DNA from: JACKJA01 sp050297015
Lineage (GTDB): Bacteria > Pseudomonadota > Alphaproteobacteria > Micavibrionales > Micavibrionaceae
Reading direction: 5' to 3'
DNA: 47,441 nt
Assembly (NCBI GenBank): GCA_050297015.1
Contig: JBNKRZ010000029.1
Span: 1-47,441, forward strand
In this document: piece by piece, positions 8,316-16,756 of the stretch
Numbering within the stretch: position 1 is the stretch's first letter
Layout of the letters: every line of letters begins with the position of its first letter
Program-made: the position numbers and the translations under genes
Notes under the pieces: generated by a model
Told to the model about the DNA's origin: nothing
The model's input: only the letters and a program-made list of their open reading frames with translations
The model's database searches: none

Positions 8316-8345
8316 TGTAATATGGCTGTGAAAGCCCGGCTAGCC

Positions 8346-9734
8346 CTATTCCATACCCTTAACGATATCTTCCGTCATTTTCTTCGCATCGCCCAGAAGC
8401 ATCATCGTGTTGTCGCCGTAGAAGAGCGGGTTGTCGATCCCTGCATAACCGGAGCCCATTGAGCGCTTGACGAACAGTACGGTGCCCGCTTTTTCCACAT
8501 CCAGAACCGGCATCCCGTAAATCGGGGAGGAACTGTCGTTTTTAGCCGCCGGGTTGGTGATGTCGTTCGCGCCAATGACGTAGACCACATCGGTTTGGGC
8601 AAAGTCACGGTTGATGTTTTCCAGCTCGAACACCTCGTCATACGGCACGTTGGCTTCAGCCAGCAGCACGTTCATGTGCCCCGGCATCCGGCCCGCAACA
8701 GGGTGGATCGCATATTTTACATCGACGCCTTCAGCTTTCAGAACATCGGCCATTTCGCGCAAAGCATGCTGGGCTTGGGCCACGGCCATGCCATATCCCG
8801 GAACGATAATCACGGAGGAGGCATTTTTCATGATGTAGGCTGCATCATCCGCCGCACCCATTTTAGCTGTGCGGTCGCCCATGTCGGCGGCTGCGCCTGC
8901 GGCTTGTTCACCGCCGAATCCACCGAGGATCACGTTGATGAAAGAGCGGTTCATTCCCTTGCACATGATGTAGGACAGGATCGCGCCGCTTGCGCCGACC
9001 AGTGCTCCGGTGACGATCAGAAGGTTATTATGCAGCGTAAAGCCGATCCCGGCGGCCGCCCATCCGGAGTAAGAGTTCAGCATGGACACGATTACGGGCA
9101 TATCCGCGCCGCCAATCGGGATAATCATCAACACGCCGAGCGCAAGGCCCAGCAGGACAATCGTCCAGAAGAAAAAGCCACTGCCCGTGGCGCAGAGCAT
9201 AAAGATAAACAGGAGCAACAATCCGCCAAGGCCGGCATTGATCTGGTGCTGCATAGGGAAGCTTACGGGTTTGCCGGAGATCATGCCCTGTAGCTTGCCA
9301 AAGGCGATGATCGAACCGGTAAAGGTAACCGCCCCGATGGCAACGCCTAAAGACATCTCAATTAGGGAGGCAAATTTTATATCACCCGGCGTGCCGATGT
9401 GATAGCTCTCCGGGCTGTAGAAGGCCGCCGCCGCTACGAATACAGCGGCCAAACCGACGAGGGAGTGGAATGCTGCAACCAACTGGGGCAGGGCCGTCAT
9501 TTCAATCTTGTTCGCAATGATAGCGCCGATCGTTCCGCCGATAATCAGGCCGAGGATAATCAGACCGTAACCTGTGACGGACGGCAGCATCAGCGTTGTA
9601 ATGATTGCCAGCGCCATTCCGCCCATGCCGTATGTCAGGCCGGAGCGCGCGCTTTCCGGGTGTGAAAGACCGCGGAGCGCCATGATAAAACAAACGGAGG
9701 CAATCAGATAAGCTAAGGGGGCAAGTGTTTCCAT
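8346..9734 (-). CDS. pntB: NAD(P) transhydrogenase subunit beta
   Basis: PntB is the membrane subunit of the proton-pumping transhydrogenase that makes NADPH from NADH using the proton gradient. The 462 aa have eight or more hydrophobic helices in the first 270 residues. The NADPH-binding domain III follows, with VPGYGMAVAQAQHALREM, HPVAGRMPGHMNVLLAEA and GANDITNPAAK, and the terminal KRSMGSGYAGIDNPLFY segment. Length is normal. The ribosome site AGGAGAG lies just before the ATG, 15 bp after the pntA2 stop. Together with pntA2 and pntA1 it forms a complete operon in the Rhodospirillum rubrum split-alpha arrangement. Confidence 0.98.
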   Translation of the reverse strand: METLAPLAYLIASVCFIMALRGLSHPESARSGLTYGMGGMALAIITTLMLPSVTGYGLIILGLIIGGTIGAIIANKIEMTALPQLVAAFHSLVGLAAVFVAAAAFYSPESYHIGTPGDIKFASLIEMSLGVAIGAVTFTGSIIAFGKLQGMISGKPVSFPMQHQINAGLGGLLLLFIFMLCATGSGFFFWTIVLLGLALGVLMIIPIGGADMPVIVSMLNSYSGWAAAGIGFTLHNNLLIVTGALVGASGAILSYIMCKGMNRSFINVILGGFGGEQAAGAAADMGDRTAKMGAADDAAYIMKNASSVIIVPGYGMAVAQAQHALREMADVLKAEGVDVKYAIHPVAGRMPGHMNVLLAEANVPYDEVFELENINRDFAQTDVVYVIGANDITNPAAKNDSSSPIYGMPVLDVEKAGTVLFVKRSMGSGYAGIDNPLFYGDNTMMLLGDAKKMTEDIVKGME

Positions 9735-9749
9735 TGGTTTATTCTCTCC

Positions 9750-10154
9750 TTAAGCTTTCTTTTTAAACATGTGAAGCATCCGGCGGGAAACGATAAAGCC
9801 GCCGAATATGTTAACGGATGCGAGGATTACCGCGAGGAATCCCATGAATTGTGAAAAGCCGGACTGCGCTCCTCCCGCGGCGAGCAGTGCGCCCACGATA
9901 ATGACTGACGAGATCGCGTTTGTCACAGCCATCAGAGGGGAATGCAGGGCAGGCGTGACACGCCAAACAACGTAATAGCCGACAAAACAGGCCAGAATAA
10001 ACACCGTTAGGCCCGTCATCAAAAAGTCATCGCTATGTCCGCCTTCGGCGGCACTGGCAAATGTTTGCGCCGTTTCGGCCAGTATAGCATCGATGCCTGC
10101 TTTGGCGGCGTCTCCGAGCTCGGCAATGTTTTCGGGAATTGTATTTTCACTCAT
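9750..10154 (-). CDS. pntA2: NAD(P) transhydrogenase alpha subunit part 2 (membrane)
   Basis: This small subunit supplies the membrane helices that in E. coli form the C-terminal end of PntA. The 134-aa protein has three hydrophobic segments: LTVFILACFVGYYVVWRV (48-65), LMAVTNAISSVIIVGALLAA (74-93) and FMGFLAVILASVNIFGGFIV (103-122). The conserved TPALHSPLMAVTNAISS motif is present. An N-terminal 40-residue hydrophilic lead rich in Ala/Glu precedes the first helix. It is separated from pntA1 by 12 bp and from pntB by 15 bp. Confidence 0.95.
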   Translation of the reverse strand: MSENTIPENIAELGDAAKAGIDAILAETAQTFASAAEGGHSDDFLMTGLTVFILACFVGYYVVWRVTPALHSPLMAVTNAISSVIIVGALLAAGGAQSGFSQFMGFLAVILASVNIFGGFIVSRRMLHMFKKKA

Positions 10155-10166
10155 GGTTCACGATCC

Positions 10167-11474
10167 TTATTTTTTTGTCGTGGTGGATTTTTTTGTAGCG
10201 GTTTTTTTGGGTGCCGCTTTTTTAGCCGCAGGCTTTTTCGCAGGCGCTTTTTTGGCCGCGGGTTTCTTCGCCGCGGGTTTCTTTGGCGCGGACGTTTTCT
10301 TTGGCGCCGCTTTGGGTTCTTCTGTTTTTTCCACCTTTGTATTGGCGAATTGCGGGTGGACGATTTTGCCACCGCTGGTCAGAAGAACGCCTTTGACGAT
10401 TTCATCTTCGGTATCAATGGCCAGTTTGCCGCTTTCCTTATCAATCAAAAGCGTCATAAGGTTTAAGAGGTTTTTGGCGTACAGTGTCGCGGCGCTGGCG
10501 GCTAAACGGCTGGGGACGTTACGGTGCCCGATGATCTTAACGCCGTGTTTTTCTACAACCTCGCCCGCTTTCGTTAGTTCACAGTTTCCGCCCATTTCGG
10601 CGGCCAGATCAACAATCACCGCCCCCGGTTTCATGGTTTTGACCATAGCCTCGGTAATTAATTTCGGGGCCGGCCGGCCGGGGATCAACGCCGTGGTGAT
10701 AACGATATCTTGCTTGGCAATTGTTTCTTCCACCAGAGCGGCTTGTTTCTTTTTGTATTCAGCCGACATTTCTTTGGCGTAACCGCCCGCCGTTTCGGCT
10801 TGTTTGAATTCCTCGTCCTCTACCGCGACAAAAGAACCGCCGAGGGACTGAACTTGTTCTTTAGCGGCCGGTCGCACGTCTGTGGCCGAGACAATCGCGC
10901 CAAGACGTTTGGCTGTGGCGATGGCCTGAAGGCCTGCAACACCCGCACCCATAATAAAGACTTTGGCCGGGGGCACGGTGCCCGCCGCCGTCATCATCAT
11001 CGGAAAGGCGCGGTTGAAATGCTCCGTCGCATCAAGGACGGCTTTATAGCCCGCGAGGTTCGATTGGGAGGATAAAACATCCATAGCCTGCGCCCGCGTG
11101 ATTCGCGGCACCAGCTCCATGCTCATGGCGTCAATGCCGCTTTTCGCCAGCGCGGCGATCAGGCTGCCATTTTGATAGGGTGCCATTTGGCCAATCAGCA
11201 ACGCACCTTTCTTGATTCCCTTTAGGGCCGTGTCGGCGGGCGGCTGCACGCACAACACAACATCAGCATCTTTTAAAGCGTCTGCCGTGCTTTTGGCTAT
11301 CGTCGCTCCGGCCTCTTTAAACATCTCATCGGTGATAGAGGCTTTGTCTCCGGCCCCGGTTTCGATTGTCACGGTGGCGCCCAGAGCCGTGTATTTCTTT
11401 ACAGTTTCAGGTGATGCGGCTACACGGGCTTCCAGAGAGGCTGTTTCTTTGGGAACGGCAATTTTGATGCTCAC
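10167..11474 (-). CDS. pntA1: NAD(P) transhydrogenase alpha subunit part 1, with Lys-rich tail
   Basis: PntA1 is the soluble NAD(H)-binding domain I of the transhydrogenase, related to alanine dehydrogenase. Visible: N-terminal IAVPKETASLEARVAASPE, the RITRAQAMDVLSSQSNLAGY segment and the Rossmann loop FIMGAGVAGLQAIATAKRLG. The catalytic core ends near residue 382, as in split-alpha relatives. It is followed by about 50 residues of Lys/Ala/Pro repeats (KKPAAKK, APAKK) resembling histone H1 tails. The tail is in frame and ends just before pntA2, where other species have a short linker. An AAGGGAT ribosome site precedes the ATG. First gene of the pntA1-pntA2-pntB operon. Confidence 0.96.
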   Translation of the reverse strand: MSIKIAVPKETASLEARVAASPETVKKYTALGATVTIETGAGDKASITDEMFKEAGATIAKSTADALKDADVVLCVQPPADTALKGIKKGALLIGQMAPYQNGSLIAALAKSGIDAMSMELVPRITRAQAMDVLSSQSNLAGYKAVLDATEHFNRAFPMMMTAAGTVPPAKVFIMGAGVAGLQAIATAKRLGAIVSATDVRPAAKEQVQSLGGSFVAVEDEEFKQAETAGGYAKEMSAEYKKKQAALVEETIAKQDIVITTALIPGRPAPKLITEAMVKTMKPGAVIVDLAAEMGGNCELTKAGEVVEKHGVKIIGHRNVPSRLAASAATLYAKNLLNLMTLLIDKESGKLAIDTEDEIVKGVLLTSGGKIVHPQFANTKVEKTEEPKAAPKKTSAPKKPAAKKPAAKKAPAKKPAAKKAAPKKTATKKSTTTKK

Positions 11475-11725
11475 GATAGATATCCCTTTTCAAATTTCAA
11501 AGTATGAATCATAAATCTTTAATCAACGCACCATGACTCAACTTTTTACGTTTGTGAAGGGGGTATGAGAAAAAACGTGGGAAAAAATAGCAAAAAGTAT
11601 TTTTTATCATGGATAAGCTTCATCTGGGAACAGACTTGCGTTGAGGGCGATTGTTGGGTAGATTCTACATATTAGTTATCTTTGGGGTGTCCCCGATTCT
11701 TAAGATTTTAAACGAATTATTTTCT

Positions 11726-13168
11726 ATGTATTATTTTAGAGCATCTTTATTGGCGGGCGTGGCCTTTTGGGCGCTATCTTTTTCTGTGGCGCAAGCCGAG
11801 CCTTTGGAGGCTGCGATCGGTGATGCTTTAAATAATCACCCGCGTGTGGAAGCGGCGCTAGCGGCGCGTGATGCCGCGCAGCAGGGTTATGTCGAAAGCC
11901 GGGCGGGTTACTTCCCCAGCCTTGATGTTCAGAGTGTTATGGGACGTATCTACGGGAATAACAGTACAAGCCGCGGATTGGATGTGGAGCGTGGCGCCGG
12001 CTATTCCGGGCTGTGGGAAGGTTCCGCAACGCTGAAGCAGCTTTTGTTCGATGGCTGGGAAACGAAACGCCGTGTGCAAGCGGCTCAGGCGCGCGAAGAA
12101 TCGGCTCTTTTCGATGTTGTTGATGTGCGCGAACAGCTGGCGATGCAGGCCATCATGTCCTATCTGGATGTGCTGCGCGGACGCGAGGCGCTTGTTAAAA
12201 TTGCCGATCATCGCCGCAAGCTTGGGGATTATATCAAACGCATAGAAAATATGGTTGAGGAGGGGGCTGCGGATGAGTCTCTTTTGATGAAGGCCCGCGA
12301 TATCCAAACACAGCTTTTGGATATGCAAGCCCGTATGGCGGGGCAATGGCGGAATAGCGAAGCCGGGTATAAAGAGATTATCGGGCATAGCGCGGATCCG
12401 GATATGACTTTGCCTGTTCTAGCAGCGGGGGTTCTGCCGGAAAATCCTGCGGAGGCTTTGGCTTTGGCGCAGGCGCATCATCCGATGTTGCGCGCGGCTT
12501 ATTCTTCCGAGGAAGCGCTGGGGTATGAAATTGATGCCGAGCGGGCCAAATACACGCCGACCTTTGATGGCGAGCTTTCCTATCTTGAACGTGACCAGCG
12601 CGATATTATTGGCGGTGAGCTTGTTGATGCCCGCGCTGTGGTGCGCATGAACTGGAATTTTTCTTTTGGCCGGGCGCAGCGCGCTCGTTTGCGGCAAGCT
12701 GAGTATCGTCAAGCCGAGGGGCGGGCCGAACGTGAAGGGACGTTGCGCGCGATCGAAAAGATGATTGATGTAGCCTATAGCGACCGCAACACAGCCGCCG
12801 ATCAGCTCTCTGTCTTGGATGATCGTGTAGATTTGAACCGTCATTTGCTTGAGACGTATCAGGCGCAATTCGAGGCGGCGCGCGTTGATGTCCTTCAGTT
12901 GATGCAGGCGGAGAACGCGCTTTTCAATGCGGAGATAGCGCGCTTGAACGGCTCCTATAAGTTGTTGGCTTCCGGTTATGCCGTGTTGGCCAGTATGGGC
13001 TGCCTACAGCAATCTTTGGGCGTGGCGGCGCCCGATCCGGGGACTACGCCCGAAGCGCCTGAGGTGTACATTACGAATGATGAAAAATACCTTCAGGGTG
13101 AAGAATATATCCTGAACGAAATCCTTCCGGCCGCAGGGGATGACGGTGCGGAAGAGGATGAAAGTTAA
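11726..13168 (+). CDS. TolC-like outer membrane channel of a type I secretion system
   Basis: A 480-aa outer membrane efflux protein (OEP/TolC family) that would form the exit duct for the exporter encoded next. I chose the ATG at 11726 because it opens a clean signal peptide (hydrophobic LLAGVAFWALSFSV, cleavage after AQA at about residue 24); a longer frame from a TTG at 11651 adds 25 residues that spoil it. Two repeats of long amphipathic helices are visible, starting EAAIGDALNNHPRVEAALAA and later LALAQAHHPMLRAAYSSEEA, as in TolC. The acidic C-terminus (DDGAEEDES) is unusual but harmless. It lies 75 bp upstream of the ABC gene. Confidence 0.93.
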   Translation: MYYFRASLLAGVAFWALSFSVAQAEPLEAAIGDALNNHPRVEAALAARDAAQQGYVESRAGYFPSLDVQSVMGRIYGNNSTSRGLDVERGAGYSGLWEGSATLKQLLFDGWETKRRVQAAQAREESALFDVVDVREQLAMQAIMSYLDVLRGREALVKIADHRRKLGDYIKRIENMVEEGAADESLLMKARDIQTQLLDMQARMAGQWRNSEAGYKEIIGHSADPDMTLPVLAAGVLPENPAEALALAQAHHPMLRAAYSSEEALGYEIDAERAKYTPTFDGELSYLERDQRDIIGGELVDARAVVRMNWNFSFGRAQRARLRQAEYRQAEGRAEREGTLRAIEKMIDVAYSDRNTAADQLSVLDDRVDLNRHLLETYQAQFEAARVDVLQLMQAENALFNAEIARLNGSYKLLASGYAVLASMGCLQQSLGVAAPDPGTTPEAPEVYITNDEKYLQGEEYILNEILPAAGDDGAEEDES

Positions 13169-13179
13169 AAGAAAGAAAT

Positions 13180-13205
13180 AGCACTCATTTTTTTGTGCTT
13201 TTTCG
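13180..13205 (+). terminator. Weak hairpin with T-run between tolC-like and ABC genes
   Basis: AGCAC pairs with GTGCT around a 10-nt T-rich loop, followed by TTTTT. The 5-bp stem is short, so partial read-through into the ABC exporter gene is likely. It may set the ratio of channel to exporter. Confidence 0.4.
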
Positions 13206-13243
13206 GTTACAATGAACGTCCATTTTGAATTTTCTTATCGTGT

Positions 13244-15430
13244 ATGGGCATGTCTTCCAAAATTAATACAGACAGTAAAACAGCTACGGGAAAAGGGGAT
13301 GCTGCGGCCTCTGATCCGCTTTTGGAGGCGCTTGCTTTTTTGACCGCGCATTATGGTCGTGCTCGTTCGACGGAAGCGATTAAGGCCGGATTGGCCTATG
13401 ACGAAAAGGGCATGGGGCCGGATCTTTTTTGTGAGGCGGCGGCGCGGATGGGGCTAAAAACCAAAGTCGTGCGGCAGGATGATTTAGCGCGGATATCGCC
13501 GGCTGTGCTCCCGGCTGTTTTGATTTTGGCACAGGACCAGGCTTGTGTTTTGCTGAAATTGCGCGCTGATAAGGATAGCGCGCTGGTCTATTTGCCGGAA
13601 ACGGGAACGGAGAAAACGATCAAGATATCGGCGTTGGAAAGAACTTATACCGGCTATGCGATCTACAGCCATCCGCGGGCGGAGTTTGCCGATCCGGAAA
13701 GCCCCCATAAGGACGATCTTGACCGTCACTGGTTTTGGGGCGCGTTTTGGGAAAACCGAGACATTTACGGTCGGGTATTGTTGGCGGCTATTTTGATTAA
13801 TATGTTCGGGCTGGTCAGCCCCATGTTCATCATGAATTTTTACGACCGCGTGATTCCCAATAATGCGACGGAGACCGGCTGGGTTCTGGCGATCGGGGCG
13901 CTGACGGCGTTCGGGTTTGATTTTGTTATGCGCTCCTTACGCGGTTATTTTATTGATCTGGCCGGGCGGCGCATTGATGTGGTGGCATCGCGCCGGATTT
14001 ACGACCAGCTCTTGAATATCAAATTGGCGGGACGTCCGGCGTCGAGCGGCGCGTTTGCCAATATGCTGCGCGATTTTGATTCTGTGCGCGATTTTTTAAC
14101 CTCGGCGACTTTAACCGCTGTGGTTGATCTTCCTTTTACCTTGTTGTTTTTGTTCGTGATTTATTTGATTGGTGGTCCGGTGGCCTTCATGCTGGCCAGC
14201 CTGATTTTGATCGTGATCGGGGCGGGGATGGCTTTGCAATATCCGCTCAAAATGATGGTCAGGAAGTCCCTTCATGTTGCTGAAATTAAACATGGTTTAC
14301 TGGTTGAGACGATTGCCGGGCTGGAGACGATTAAAGCCATTGGCGCAGATGGCCGCTTGCGCGCCCGTTATGGGACTTACGTGGGGGAGGCCGCAGCGCA
14401 AGGGCAGAAATCGCGCTTTTGGTCGGCGCTTGGTGTGAATATCGCGACGTTTCTCCAGCAAAGCGCAACGGTGATTGTTGTTCTTATGGGGATGTATCTG
14501 GTGCGGGATTCCGTAATGACAATGGGCGCGCTGATTGCTTGTGTTCTTCTCGGTGGGCGGGCGATCGCACCGATAGGACAAGTGGCGAATTTGCTGGCCC
14601 GTTATCACGGCGCGCGTAGCTCTTTGAAAACGCTGGACGATGTGATGGATTTGCCGGTCGAACGTCCCGTTCACAAACAGTTCCTTCACCGCCCGGAATT
14701 ACAGGGCAAGCTTTCCTTTGAAAAAGTAAGCTTTGCCTATCCCGGTACCGAGCGGCATGTGCTGGAGGGGGTGTCCTTTACGATTAATCCGGGTGAAAAA
14801 GTCGGGCTGATCGGGCGGATTGGCTCTGGTAAAAGCACAATCGCGCGGCTGGCGCTGGGCCTGTACGATCCGGATGAGGGGGCTATTCATGCCGATGATA
14901 CGGACTACCGCCAGATCGACCCCGCTGATTTGCGCCGGAACATGGCTTATATCGCGCAGGATGTTGTGCTGTTCCGCGGCACCATCCGGGAGAATATTAC
15001 GATAGCCAACCCACAGGCCAGCGAGGAAGATATTCTGGCAGCGGCCAAAGCCTCTGGCGTTCATGATTTTATCGCCCGCCATCCGATGGGTTATGATGCC
15101 CCGGTGGGCGAGCGTGGCGAGGGGTTATCCGGCGGGCAGCGGCAGGCAATTGCGCTGGCGCGGGCGATGCTGGCCCGGCCCCATATTTTTATTTGCGACG
15201 AGCCGACTAATGCTATGGATATACAGGCCGAGGAAGCCTTTACCCGTCACATTAAGGAGCAAGTCGCGGGGAAGACGTTTATTTTGATTACCCATCGTCA
15301 GAATTTGCTCAGTCTTGTGGATCGCTTGATTTTGCTCGATCAGGGAAAAGTCATTATTGACGGCCCGCGCAATAAGGTGCTGGAAGCGCTGGCGCAGGGG
15401 AAAGTTGAAGTGCCGAAGGGGGATGCATGA
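13244..15430 (+). CDS. Type I secretion ABC transporter (permease/ATPase, HlyB/LapB type)
   Basis: Inner-membrane exporter that drives one-step secretion of a C-terminally signalled substrate. The 728 aa divide into an N-terminal C39-like domain (about 25-140), a six-helix membrane domain (about 165-445) and an ATPase domain (about 485-715). The ATPase has Walker A GSGKST with K530, signature LSGGQRQAIALARAM and Walker B IFICDEP with D652/E653. The C39-like region lacks the catalytic Cys at its start (LEALAFLTAHYGRARS), so it is a non-cleaving substrate-docking domain as in HlyB. Either ATG 13244 or 13250 could be used. The stop overlaps the HlyD-like start by 4 bp. Confidence 0.96.
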   Translation: MGMSSKINTDSKTATGKGDAAASDPLLEALAFLTAHYGRARSTEAIKAGLAYDEKGMGPDLFCEAAARMGLKTKVVRQDDLARISPAVLPAVLILAQDQACVLLKLRADKDSALVYLPETGTEKTIKISALERTYTGYAIYSHPRAEFADPESPHKDDLDRHWFWGAFWENRDIYGRVLLAAILINMFGLVSPMFIMNFYDRVIPNNATETGWVLAIGALTAFGFDFVMRSLRGYFIDLAGRRIDVVASRRIYDQLLNIKLAGRPASSGAFANMLRDFDSVRDFLTSATLTAVVDLPFTLLFLFVIYLIGGPVAFMLASLILIVIGAGMALQYPLKMMVRKSLHVAEIKHGLLVETIAGLETIKAIGADGRLRARYGTYVGEAAAQGQKSRFWSALGVNIATFLQQSATVIVVLMGMYLVRDSVMTMGALIACVLLGGRAIAPIGQVANLLARYHGARSSLKTLDDVMDLPVERPVHKQFLHRPELQGKLSFEKVSFAYPGTERHVLEGVSFTINPGEKVGLIGRIGSGKSTIARLALGLYDPDEGAIHADDTDYRQIDPADLRRNMAYIAQDVVLFRGTIRENITIANPQASEEDILAAAKASGVHDFIARHPMGYDAPVGERGEGLSGGQRQAIALARAMLARPHIFICDEPTNAMDIQAEEAFTRHIKEQVAGKTFILITHRQNLLSLVDRLILLDQGKVIIDGPRNKVLEALAQGKVEVPKGDA

Positions 15431-16743
15431 GCAGCCGTCACGATACCGAATTTATGAGCGAGCTGGAAGCCGCAACCCAGATGAAACCGGCGCGGGCTGC
15501 GAATGTTATGCTGGGCGCGGTGGTGGCGCTGGTCGTGTTCTTTGTCGCATGGGCGAATTTATCGGAGATCGACGAGCGTACGCGCGGCAGCGGGCAAGTG
15601 GTTCCTACGCGGGAAATCCAGATCGTCCAGTCTTTGGAGGGCGGGATTCTGGCCGAATTGCTGGTGCAGGAAGGCGATCGCGTGCTCAAGGATCAGGTGT
15701 TGATGCGGATCAGCGATGTTCTTTTTGCCTCGGAAGGGCGCGGCGCGGAGGCACGGGCGTTGAGCTTGAAGGCAAAGAAGGCCCGGCTCACGGCGGAAGC
15801 GGAAGGCTCTGAATTTTCAATGCCTGCGGCCATTACCGAAAAAGCGCCGGATATCGCGGCGAATGAGGAAAAACTCTATCGCTCCCGCCAGCAGGAATAT
15901 AAAAACGCACGGGCTATCCTTGATGATAAAATCGAAGGGGTCAGCGCCGAGATTGCTGAAACGAATGCTCATATCAAGCGCTTGCAGGGCAACGGGGCAT
16001 CGCTGAACAAGGAGCTTGCGATCACCAAAAAGATGGTCGCGCAAAAGGCTTTGCCGGAGCTGGAAGAAATTCGCCTGCAGCGGGAGCTATCCGATGTGTA
16101 CGGCCAGATCGCGGCTTATAAGGAAAAACTGGCGGGGCTGGAGGCCGAGTTAAGCAGTGCGCAAAACGAGCAAGCCGATCAAGGCGATAAATTCCGTACG
16201 CAAGCTTTGGGTGAGTTGGGGCAGGTTGAAACGGAACTGGCACAGCTTGAGGAAAGCCTGAAATCAATTGAGGATCGCGTCTACCGCACCGAGCTGCGCG
16301 CGCCGGTTAACGGTGTGGTTAATAATATCGCGCTTAAGACGATCGGCGGCGTGATTGAGCCTGCACAAAAATTGATCGAGATTGTACCGGTTGATGATGA
16401 ACTGAAAATTATCGCGCGGGTTTTGCCATCCGATATTGCGTTCATAAAGGTCGGGCAGCCCGTGAATGTGAAAATCAGTGCTTATGATTCGCAGCGTTAC
16501 GGTTCCCTGACCGGGCGATTGGCACGGATTGGCGCGAACAGCGTGACCGACCGCGACGGAAATATCTTTTTCGAGATTGAAGTGCGCACCGATAAAAACC
16601 ATCTGGGCAGCGTGGATCATCCTTTGCCCATCACGCCCGGTATGGTGGCGACAACCGAGATTATTACCGGAAAACGCACGATTATGGGCTATCTTCTCAA
16701 ACCCGTCTTGCGCGCGCGTGAGCGTGCCTTGACAGAGCGGTAG
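15427..16743 (+). CDS. Type I secretion membrane fusion protein (HlyD family)
   Basis: Periplasmic adaptor joining the ABC exporter to the TolC-like channel. The 438 aa have a cytoplasmic N-terminus, one membrane helix (about residues 26-44, MLGAVVALVVFFVAWANL), a lipoyl-like half domain (GSGQVVPTREIQIVQSLEGG), a long alpha-helical hairpin rich in Glu/Ala/Gln (about 110-280), the second lipoyl half (ELRAPVNGVVNNIALKTIGG) and a beta-barrel domain (about 320-410). Length and architecture fit HlyD/LapC. Translation is coupled to the ABC gene by an ATGA overlap. The cyclase gene follows 14 bp later. Confidence 0.96.
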   Translation: MSSRHDTEFMSELEAATQMKPARAANVMLGAVVALVVFFVAWANLSEIDERTRGSGQVVPTREIQIVQSLEGGILAELLVQEGDRVLKDQVLMRISDVLFASEGRGAEARALSLKAKKARLTAEAEGSEFSMPAAITEKAPDIAANEEKLYRSRQQEYKNARAILDDKIEGVSAEIAETNAHIKRLQGNGASLNKELAITKKMVAQKALPELEEIRLQRELSDVYGQIAAYKEKLAGLEAELSSAQNEQADQGDKFRTQALGELGQVETELAQLEESLKSIEDRVYRTELRAPVNGVVNNIALKTIGGVIEPAQKLIEIVPVDDELKIIARVLPSDIAFIKVGQPVNVKISAYDSQRYGSLTGRLARIGANSVTDRDGNIFFEIEVRTDKNHLGSVDHPLPITPGMVATTEIITGKRTIMGYLLKPVLRARERALTER

Positions 16744-16756
16744 GAGGGAAAGGGAT

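Noticed and set aside
10151..10372. Separate small histone-like gene opposite or within the pntA1 end
   Set aside because: It is an alternate-frame reading of the same repetitive DNA; the Lys-rich tail is continuous with PntA1.
11651..11725. TTG start giving a 505-aa TolC-like protein
   Set aside because: The extra 25 residues precede and spoil a clear signal peptide that begins at ATG 11726.
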